A DNA stretch of 36,996 nt from Pectobacterium carotovorum (lineage in GTDB: Bacteria > Pseudomonadota > Gammaproteobacteria > Enterobacterales > Enterobacteriaceae). This document shows positions 31,852 to 36,996 of the stretch, in pieces. The notes under the pieces are model-generated. The model searched no databases. It was not told where the DNA came from and saw only the letters and a list, made by a program, of their open reading frames with translations. Position 1 is the first letter of the stretch, and each line of letters begins with the position of its first letter. Position numbers and translations under genes: made by a program. Location of the stretch: the NCBI RefSeq assembly GCF_033898505.1, contig NZ_JAXAFK010000010.1:1-36996 (forward strand), written 5' to 3'.

Positions 31852-32442
31852 ATGTTACGTAACCCCATTCATTTACGTCTGGAAAAATTGGCAAGCTGGC
31901 AACATGTCACTTTCATGGCATGTCTTTGTGAACGTATGTATCCCAACTACCACGAATTCTGTCATCAAACAGAGTTCGGCGATGCGATGGTTTACCGCCG
32001 CATTCTCGATCTGGTATGGGAAACACTGGTTGTTAAAGATGCGAAGGTTAATTTCGATAGCCAGTTGGAAAAGCTGGAAGAAGCGATTCCTGCTGCGGAA
32101 GATTACGATCTTTACGGCGTCTACCCGGCTATTGATGCCTGTATCGCGTTGGGCGAGCTGATTCATTCGCGTTTAAGCGGTGCAACGCTCGAACATGCGA
32201 TAGCGATTAGCGAAACGTCTATCCGCACGGTTGCCATGTTGGAAATGACGCAGGCAGGCAAAGAAATGACCGACGATGAGCTAAAGGTTTTGCCTGCAAT
32301 TGAAGAAGAATGGGACATCCAATGGGAGATTTTTCGCCTGTTGGCGGCCTGTGAAGAACGCGACATTGAGCTAATAAAAGGGCTCCGTTCCGATCTGCGC
32401 GAGGCCGGAAGTAGTAACATCGGGATAAATTTGCATCAATAA
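31852..32442 (+). CDS. yjaG: DUF416 family protein YjaG
   Basis: A conserved cytoplasmic protein of unknown function. The 196 residues are close to E. coli YjaG throughout, e.g. WQHVTFMACLCERMYPNY, YRRILDLVWETL and DLYGVYPAIDACIALGEL. It appears all-helical with many acidic residues. An ATG four codons upstream (31840) is possible, but 31852 gives the E. coli length and N-terminus (MLRNPIHLRLE). It sits between nfi and hupA, as in E. coli. No function should be inferred beyond the family name. Confidence 0.92.
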   Translation: MLRNPIHLRLEKLASWQHVTFMACLCERMYPNYHEFCHQTEFGDAMVYRRILDLVWETLVVKDAKVNFDSQLEKLEEAIPAAEDYDLYGVYPAIDACIALGELIHSRLSGATLEHAIAISETSIRTVAMLEMTQAGKEMTDDELKVLPAIEEEWDIQWEIFRLLAACEERDIELIKGLRSDLREAGSSNIGINLHQ

Positions 32443-32487
32443 CGCGATAAAACGTGATTTAAGGCCTGAAATGGCCTGTCTTAAGGC

Positions 32488-32517
32488 TTCACATTCGCAC
32501 CCTGTCTGGTCTACATT
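32488..32517 (+). promoter_or_regulatory. Candidate hupA promoter
   Basis: TTCACA (32488-32493), 18 bases, TACATT (32512-32517), then TGGGGGGCG, a G/C-rich discriminator. Upstream, AGGCC/GGCCT and CTTAAGG palindromes could bind regulators such as Fis. The leader to hupA is about 120 bases. Confidence 0.55.
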
Positions 32518-32646
32518 TGGGGGGCGTAAAAAAAGTGGCTGTCGGTGCGTGTATGCAGGAGAGTGCTACCACACCCTGAAAAGGGAGATGGCATATCCGT
32601 CGCACTCGATGCTTAGCAAGCGATAAACACACTGTAAGGATAACTT

Positions 32647-32919
32647 ATGAATAAGACTCAACTGATTGATGTAATTGCGGACAAAGCTGATCTGTCAAAA
32701 GCACAGGCTAAAGCAGCTCTGGAATCAACTCTGGCGGCAATTACCGAGTCTCTGAAAGAAGGTGATGCAGTACAATTAGTTGGTTTTGGTACGTTTAAAG
32801 TCAACCATCGTAATGAGCGCACTGGCCGCAACCCACAAACCGGTAAAGAAATCAAAATTGCTGCTGCCAACGTGCCAGCGTTTGTTTCTGGCAAGGCTCT
32901 GAAAGACGCTGTTAAATAA
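32647..32919 (+). CDS. hupA: DNA-binding protein HU-alpha
   Basis: HU is the abundant nucleoid protein that bends DNA and supports replication, recombination and repression loops. The 90 residues differ from E. coli HU-alpha only at a few positions near the N-terminus and in the arm. The beta-arm tip carries [14 protein letters not shown] with the intercalating proline, and the protein ends GKALKDAVK. The ribosome site TAAGGA lies eight bases before ATG. Codon use is highly biased. Its terminator falls inside the start of the next gene. Confidence 0.98.
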   Translation: MNKTQLIDVIADKADLSKAQAKAALESTLAAITESLKEGDAVQLVGFGTFKVNHRNERTGRNPQTGKEIKIAAANVPAFVSGKALKDAVK

Positions 32920-32923
32920 GCCC

Positions 32924-33610
32924 ATGTCGGTTAAAAGTTTAAGCAGAGGGGCGTTTTCGCCCCTTTTGCTTTTACGACGTTTGTGTGGAGCAGGCCTCGT
33001 GCTGACTGCCGTGGTGGCCTGTGGTAGCCGCACCGCACCGCCGGAATTTTTCGCCAGCGGTTACGTTGCCGATCGCGGTATCGTGCGTTTGTGGCGTAAA
33101 GACGATGCGCAGAATACGACGGCGCTGACCACCGTGTTCAACCCGCTTCAGGGCAACGGCCTGGTGGTGACTCGCTATACGTTCCAGCAGGATAAGCTGA
33201 GTGAGATACAGCGTAATCAGCTCGGCGCGCAAAAAGAAGATATGCGCTTGCGCTTTGCAGAAGATGGAACCGTCAGCTTTATGCAACGGCAACTTGCCGA
33301 AAGGCGTGAATCGGTTTCTGATGATGATGTCGCGCTCTACCAGTTTGATGCTAAGCGCATGCTGGAGTTGAGCGATGTACTGCGTGCAGGCAAGGTGACG
33401 CTAAAACAAGGGAAATGGCTGGAAGGGCAGGTTCAGTCTTGTGACGGTACGGTAGTTCGCCCTGATTTTGACAATGATTCGCGTGAATGGATCGCGGAGC
33501 AGAAAGTGCATGCAACGCGCCCGCTAAATGTCGCGTGGCTGGAAGCACCGGAAGGGACGCAGTTATTGCTGGTGGTGGAAGATGATGTTTGCCAGTGGGA
33601 ACCCAAATAG
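32924..33610 (+). CDS. yjaH: DUF1481 lipoprotein YjaH
   Basis: A conserved enterobacterial protein of unknown function. As written from ATG 32924 it has 228 residues and a lipoprotein-type signal: a basic stretch, hydrophobic CGAGLVLTAVVA and the lipobox cysteine VVAC (Cys33). After it comes SGYVADRGIVRLWRK, and near the end VAWLEAPEGTQLLLV, both typical of E. coli YjaH as recalled. The ATG start places the hupA terminator within codons 9-17. TTG codons at 32966 or 32981 are alternatives; the former would give a compact signal MLLRRLCGAGLVL. The start is therefore uncertain. Confidence 0.8.
   Translation: MSVKSLSRGAFSPLLLLRRLCGAGLVLTAVVACGSRTAPPEFFASGYVADRGIVRLWRKDDAQNTTALTTVFNPLQGNGLVVTRYTFQQDKLSEIQRNQLGAQKEDMRLRFAEDGTVSFMQRQLAERRESVSDDDVALYQFDAKRMLELSDVLRAGKVTLKQGKWLEGQVQSCDGTVVRPDFDNDSREWIAEQKVHATRPLNVAWLEAPEGTQLLLVVEDDVCQWEPK
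32948..32967 (+). terminator. hupA terminator, overlapping the yjaH coding start
   Basis: GGGGCG (32948-32953), loop TTTT, CGCCCC (32958-32963), then TTTTGCTTTT. In the yjaH frame the element encodes Gly-Ala-Phe-Ser-Pro-Leu-Leu-Leu-Leu. Confidence 0.88.
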
Positions 33611-33621
33611 CTATTAGCTAT

Positions 33622-33644
33622 AAAAAACCCGGATTTCTCCGGGC
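33622..33644 (-). terminator. purHD terminator
   Basis: CCCGGA (33628-33633), loop TTTC, TCCGGG (33638-33643). On the minus strand it is followed by six T. It lies between the convergent yjaH and purD stops and may also end yjaH transcripts weakly. Confidence 0.85.
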
Positions 33645-33681
33645 TTCAGTATTTATCAGACAATCGTTATCAGATCGCCTA

Positions 33682-34968
33682 TCAGGCTTGCTCGCGCTCA
33701 ATGGCTCGATAGCCGATGTCTTTTCGACAGAATACCCCTTGCCACTGAATACCCGCTGCGATTTCGTAAGCGCGCTGCTGCGCTTCAGCGACGGTATTGC
33801 CCAGTGCGGTGACGCACAGTACACGGCCGCCGTTGGTAACAACATTAATACCGTTCAGCTTAGTACCAGCATGGAAGACCTTACCATCTTCGGTATCCTG
33901 CTGCGGTAAACCGGAAATCACATCACCCGTGTTGTAGTCAGCCGGGTAGCCGCCTGCGGCCAATACCACGCCCAGAGACGGACGTTCATCCCAAACGGAA
34001 TCTTTCTGGTCTAGCGTGCCGTCACAGGCTGCCAGACACAGTTCCACCAGATCGGAACGCAGACGCAGCATAATTGGCTGTGTTTCTGGATCGCCAAAGC
34101 GGCAGTTGAATTCGATCACTTTTGGCTGACCATCGGCAGAAATCATCAGGCCCGCATACAGGAAACCGACGTAGGTATTTCCCTCTGCGGCCATGCCGTT
34201 TACGGTTGGCCAAATTACCTGATCCATCACTCGCTGGTGGATTTCATCAGTCACGACCGGGGCTGGAGAATAAGCACCCATTCCGCCAGTATTTGGGCCC
34301 GTATCTTTATCCCCAACGCGTTTATGATCCTGACTGGTTGCCATCGGCAGCACATTCTTGCCATCCACCATCACGATGAAGCTGGCTTCTTCGCCATCAA
34401 GGAATTCTTCCACCACGATACGGTGTCCGGCATCGCCGAATGCATTTCCTGCCAGCATATCCTGAATGGCGTTTTCTGCTTCCTGCAACGTCATGGCGAC
34501 AATGACACCTTTACCGGCGGCTAGTCCGTCGGCCTTGATGACGATCGGTGCGCCTTTGCTGCGTACATAGGCCAGCGCGGGTTCAACTTCAGTGAAGTTC
34601 TGGTATTCCGCTGTCGGGATGCTGTGGCGTGCCAGAAAATCTTTAGTGAAGGCTTTAGAACCTTCCAGCTGTGCTGCGCCCTGTGTTGGGCCAAAGATTT
34701 TTAGGCCTGCACTCTGAAATGCATCAACAACACCAAGAACTAACGGTGTTTCTGGGCCAACGATGGTTAAGTCAATGCGGTTTTCTTGCGCAAAAGCGAC
34801 GAGCGCTGGAATATCGGTTGCGGCGATATCGACGTTGGTCAGCGCTGGCTCAAGCGCAGTGCCCGCATTTCCCGGAGCGACATAAACGTGTTTTGCCAGA
34901 GGGGACTGTGCGGCTTTCCAGGCCAGCGCGTGCTCGCGTCCGCCATTACCAATTACTAAAATGTTCAT
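33682..34968 (-). CDS. purD: Phosphoribosylamine-glycine ligase PurD
   Basis: PurD (GAR synthetase) joins glycine to phosphoribosylamine with ATP, the second step of purine synthesis. The 428 residues (E. coli 429) form an ATP-grasp fold. Visible motifs are the N-terminal IGNGGREHALAW, VIKADGLAAGKGV (glycine-rich ATP loop, about 143-155), TGPNTGGMGAYSP (about 232-244) and the metal-binding EFNCRFGDPETQ (about 285-296). It follows purH by 17 bases, with ribosome site GGAG, and ends at the terminator shared with yjaH. Confidence 0.97.
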   Translation of the reverse strand: MNILVIGNGGREHALAWKAAQSPLAKHVYVAPGNAGTALEPALTNVDIAATDIPALVAFAQENRIDLTIVGPETPLVLGVVDAFQSAGLKIFGPTQGAAQLEGSKAFTKDFLARHSIPTAEYQNFTEVEPALAYVRSKGAPIVIKADGLAAGKGVIVAMTLQEAENAIQDMLAGNAFGDAGHRIVVEEFLDGEEASFIVMVDGKNVLPMATSQDHKRVGDKDTGPNTGGMGAYSPAPVVTDEIHQRVMDQVIWPTVNGMAAEGNTYVGFLYAGLMISADGQPKVIEFNCRFGDPETQPIMLRLRSDLVELCLAACDGTLDQKDSVWDERPSLGVVLAAGGYPADYNTGDVISGLPQQDTEDGKVFHAGTKLNGINVVTNGGRVLCVTALGNTVAEAQQRAYEIAAGIQWQGVFCRKDIGYRAIEREQA

Positions 34969-34985
34969 TTCGGTCAGCTCCAGAA

Positions 34986-36575
34986 TTAATGGCGGAAGTG
35001 GCGCATGTCGGTAAAGATCATCGCAATGCCGTGTTCGTTGGCGGCGGCAATGACTTCATCATCGCGAATGGACCCACCAGGTTGGATCACGCAGGTAATG
35101 CCAACGGCCGCAGCGGCATCAATGCCATCACGGAATGGGAAGAACGCATCAGATGCCATAGCAGAACCTTTTACCTCCAGCCCTTCATCGCCCGCTTTGA
35201 TTCCGGCGATTTTTGCTGAATAAACGCGGCTCATCTGACCGGCACCTATTCCGATGGTCATATTGTCGCGTGCATACACAATCGCATTGGATTTAACGAA
35301 TTTAGCCACTTTCCAGCAGAAGAGAGCGTCGCGTAATTCCTGCTCGCTCGGCTGGCGTTCGGTCACGACACGCAGTTGAGACGCATCAACCATGCCCAGA
35401 TCGCGATCCTGTACCAGCAAACCGCCGTTGACGCGTTTGAAATCCAGACCAGCAACACGTTGCTGCCAATTGCCACAGGTCAGGACGCGTACGTTTTGTT
35501 TGGCAGCGGTCACCTTCAATGCGGCCTCGCTGGCAGATGGCGCAATAATCACTTCGACAAACTGACGGCTGATAATAGCCTGCGCCGTTTCTTCATCCAG
35601 TTCACGGTTGAAAGCGATAATGCCGCCGAATGCGGATGTTGGGTCGGTTTTATAGGCGCGTTCGTAGGCATCAAGGATTGAGCCGCCAATTGCTACACCA
35701 CATGGATTCGCATGTTTAACTATAACGCAGGCCGGTTCGGCAAATTCTTTCACGCATTCCAGCGCCGCATCGGTATCGGCGATGTTGTTATAAGACAGTG
35801 CCTTTCCTTGTAACTGTGTAGCCGTCGCGACAGAAGCCTCGCTAATATTCTCTTCTATATAGAAGGCAGCTTGCTGATGGCTGTTCTCGCCGTAGCGCAT
35901 GTCCTGCTTTTTGATGTAGTTCAGGTTCAACGTTCGTGGGAAGTTACCTGATGGTTTATCGGTTTCACCGTGGTAAGGAGGAACCAGTGCGCCAAAGTAG
36001 TTGGCAATCATGCTGTCGTACGCGGCAGTGTGTTCGAAGGCTTTGATCGCTAAATCGAAACGGGTTTCGTAGGTCAGTGAACCTTCGTTGGCGTCGATTT
36101 CATTAATGATGGCGCTGTAGTCGCTGCTCTTGACCACGATAGCGACATCTTTATGGTTCTTAGCGGCGGAGCGAACCATCGTCGGGCCGCCGATATCGAT
36201 ATTCTCGACGGCGTCTTCTAATGTGCAGTTCTCACGAGCTACGGTCTGGGCAAACGGATACAGATTCACTACAACGATATCGATCGGCTTAATGTCATGC
36301 TGCGTCATGATCGCATCATCTTGATCGCGCCGTCCCAGAATACCGCCGTGTACTTTCGGGTGCAGGGTCTTTACACGCCCATCCATCATTTCCGGGAAGC
36401 CAGTGTAGTCAGAGACTTCAGTCACTGCTAGGCCAGCATCAGCCAGCAAACGGGCGGTTCCTCCGGTTGAAAGGAGCTCGACGCCACGGTGGGAAAGAGC
36501 TTGAGCAAATTCGACAATACCTGCTTTGTCAGAAACGCTGAGCAGAGCGCGGCGAATTGGACGGCGTTGTTGCAT
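34986..36575 (-). CDS. purH: Bifunctional AICAR transformylase / IMP cyclohydrolase PurH
   Basis: PurH does the last two steps to IMP: formylation of AICAR with 10-formyl-THF and ring closure. The 529 residues equal E. coli. The N-terminal MGS-like cyclohydrolase domain (about 1-150) has [24 protein letters not shown] and [17 protein letters not shown]. The C-terminal transformylase has [23 protein letters not shown] (the Lys-His pair) and [15 protein letters not shown] 36575 is chosen; the longer frame upstream is unlike the family. Regulated by PurR through the PUR box upstream. AICAR is also a by-product of histidine synthesis, while ThiC uses the related AIR. Confidence 0.97.
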   Translation of the reverse strand: MQQRRPIRRALLSVSDKAGIVEFAQALSHRGVELLSTGGTARLLADAGLAVTEVSDYTGFPEMMDGRVKTLHPKVHGGILGRRDQDDAIMTQHDIKPIDIVVVNLYPFAQTVARENCTLEDAVENIDIGGPTMVRSAAKNHKDVAIVVKSSDYSAIINEIDANEGSLTYETRFDLAIKAFEHTAAYDSMIANYFGALVPPYHGETDKPSGNFPRTLNLNYIKKQDMRYGENSHQQAAFYIEENISEASVATATQLQGKALSYNNIADTDAALECVKEFAEPACVIVKHANPCGVAIGGSILDAYERAYKTDPTSAFGGIIAFNRELDEETAQAIISRQFVEVIIAPSASEAALKVTAAKQNVRVLTCGNWQQRVAGLDFKRVNGGLLVQDRDLGMVDASQLRVVTERQPSEQELRDALFCWKVAKFVKSNAIVYARDNMTIGIGAGQMSRVYSAKIAGIKAGDEGLEVKGSAMASDAFFPFRDGIDAAAAVGITCVIQPGGSIRDDEVIAAANEHGIAMIFTDMRHFRH

Positions 36576-36712
36576 GATGATGTTATCCCCTGGATTTGGG
36601 TAGTCAGTAAAGAACGGTATGTGAATATCGTCTTTGTCAGAGCAATAATTGCGGAATAAAGAGAAATATTCAGTTAGCGTTCGCAAAAATACGACGATTT
36701 TGAACGGGGTGA

Positions 36713-36734
36713 ATTGTAGCGAAAACGTTTGCGT
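36713..36734 (-). promoter_or_regulatory. purHD promoter with PurR operator
   Basis: On the minus strand ACGCAAACGTTTTCGC (36734-36719) is a full match to the PurR consensus. It abuts the -10 TACAAT (36718-36713). A TTGACG lies 22 bases upstream of the -10, too far for a standard spacer, so the exact -35 is unclear. PurR with hypoxanthine or guanine should block polymerase here. Confidence 0.9.
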
Positions 36735-36851
36735 GATGCTCGTCAATTTTTGAGTAGAATGCTTTCTGTGGATAAATTTGTGCAAAAAAAGGTATAAGGA
36801 GGGGTTTTGCTGTGGAATGCAGCAAACAGTCATTTTTCTTTAAAATACCTA

Positions 36852-36879
36852 TTGCGACAGGTCGAGAAGTCCCTATAAT
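36852..36879 (+). promoter_or_regulatory. rRNA operon promoter P1
   Basis: TTGCGA (36852-36857), 16 bases, TATAAT (36874-36879), then the GC-rich discriminator GCGCC. An A/T-rich UP-like element (CATTTTTCTTTAAAATACC) lies directly upstream. The short spacer and discriminator are the classic rrn P1 traits for control by ppGpp, initiating NTP and Fis. Confidence 0.92.
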
Positions 36880-36934
36880 GCGCCTCCATCGACACGGCGC
36901 TGTGATTCACAACCGGGTCGGTAAAGAAAGAGAA

Positions 36935-36980
36935 AACGCTTTAAAATAAGCGTTGACTCTGAAGGTGAAAAGCGTAATAT
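36935..36980 (+). promoter_or_regulatory. rRNA operon promoter P2
   Basis: TTGACT (36953-36958), 16 bases, TAATAT (36975-36980), about 100 bases after P1. A 7-bp inverted repeat (AACGCTT 36935-36941, AAGCGTT 36948-36954) overlaps the -35. The 16S gene lies beyond the window. Confidence 0.9.
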
Positions 36981-36996
36981 ACGCCACCTCGCGAAG

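Noticed and set aside
36576..36833. An 86-residue N-terminal extension of PurH
   Set aside because: It would cross the PUR box and promoter. ATG 36575 gives the exact family length.

Overview
The window reads as a chromosomal segment of an enterobacterium (Enterobacterales). Nearly every protein is close to full-length colinear with its Escherichia coli counterpart as I remember it. The gene order rrn–murB–birA–coaA–thrU/tyrU/glyT/thrT–tufB–secE–nusG–rplKAJL–rpoBC … thiCEFSGH–rsd–nudC–hemE–nfi–yjaG–hupA–yjaH–purDH–rrn is the E. coli rrnB-to-rrnE interval. The flavour is that of soft-rot Pectobacteriaceae (Pectobacterium-like), but that genus call is an inference, not a measurement.

Layout. 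1-330: tail of an rRNA operon (5S missing its first few bases) with a double terminator of the rrnB T1/T2 type. 458-3439: murB-birA, convergent with coaA. 3650-4198: a GNAT acetyltransferase not in the E. coli order. 4488-6342: stringent-type promoter, four tRNA genes, tufB and a terminator. 6358-7521: secE-nusG. 7485-10069: rplKA and rplJL with their promoters, L1 and L10 leader sites and the rplL-rpoB attenuator. 10326-18752: rpoB, rpoC and the operon terminator.

18753-22627 is the accessory block: a pair of tandem hairpin repeats, shikimate permease shiA, a DUF1127 microprotein and a divergent MocR-type regulator (wHTH plus aminotransferase). It stands where E. coli K-12 has htrC. 22628-28443 is the thiamine operon thiCEFSGH on the minus strand, with overlapping or abutting genes, a TPP riboswitch carrying an unusually long P3 arm, and a good sigma70 promoter. 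28504-33610: rsd (minus), then nudC, hemE, nfi, yjaG, hupA and yjaH. 33622-36734: purHD on the minus strand with a PUR box. 36852-36980: tandem P1/P2 promoters of the next rRNA operon, which begins beyond the window.

The segment is dominated by growth-rate and stringent-controlled expression machinery (rRNA, tRNA, EF-Tu, Sec/NusG, r-proteins, RNA polymerase, HU, Rsd) with cofactor and purine biosynthesis. No phage, IS element or CRISPR array was seen. The strongest candidates for new biology are regulatory: promoters nested inside hairpins at rplK, rplJ and secE; a GabR-like operator layout between the DUF1127 gene and mocR; the expanded TPP riboswitch; the tandem repeats downstream of rpoC; and the hupA terminator lying inside the start of yjaH.
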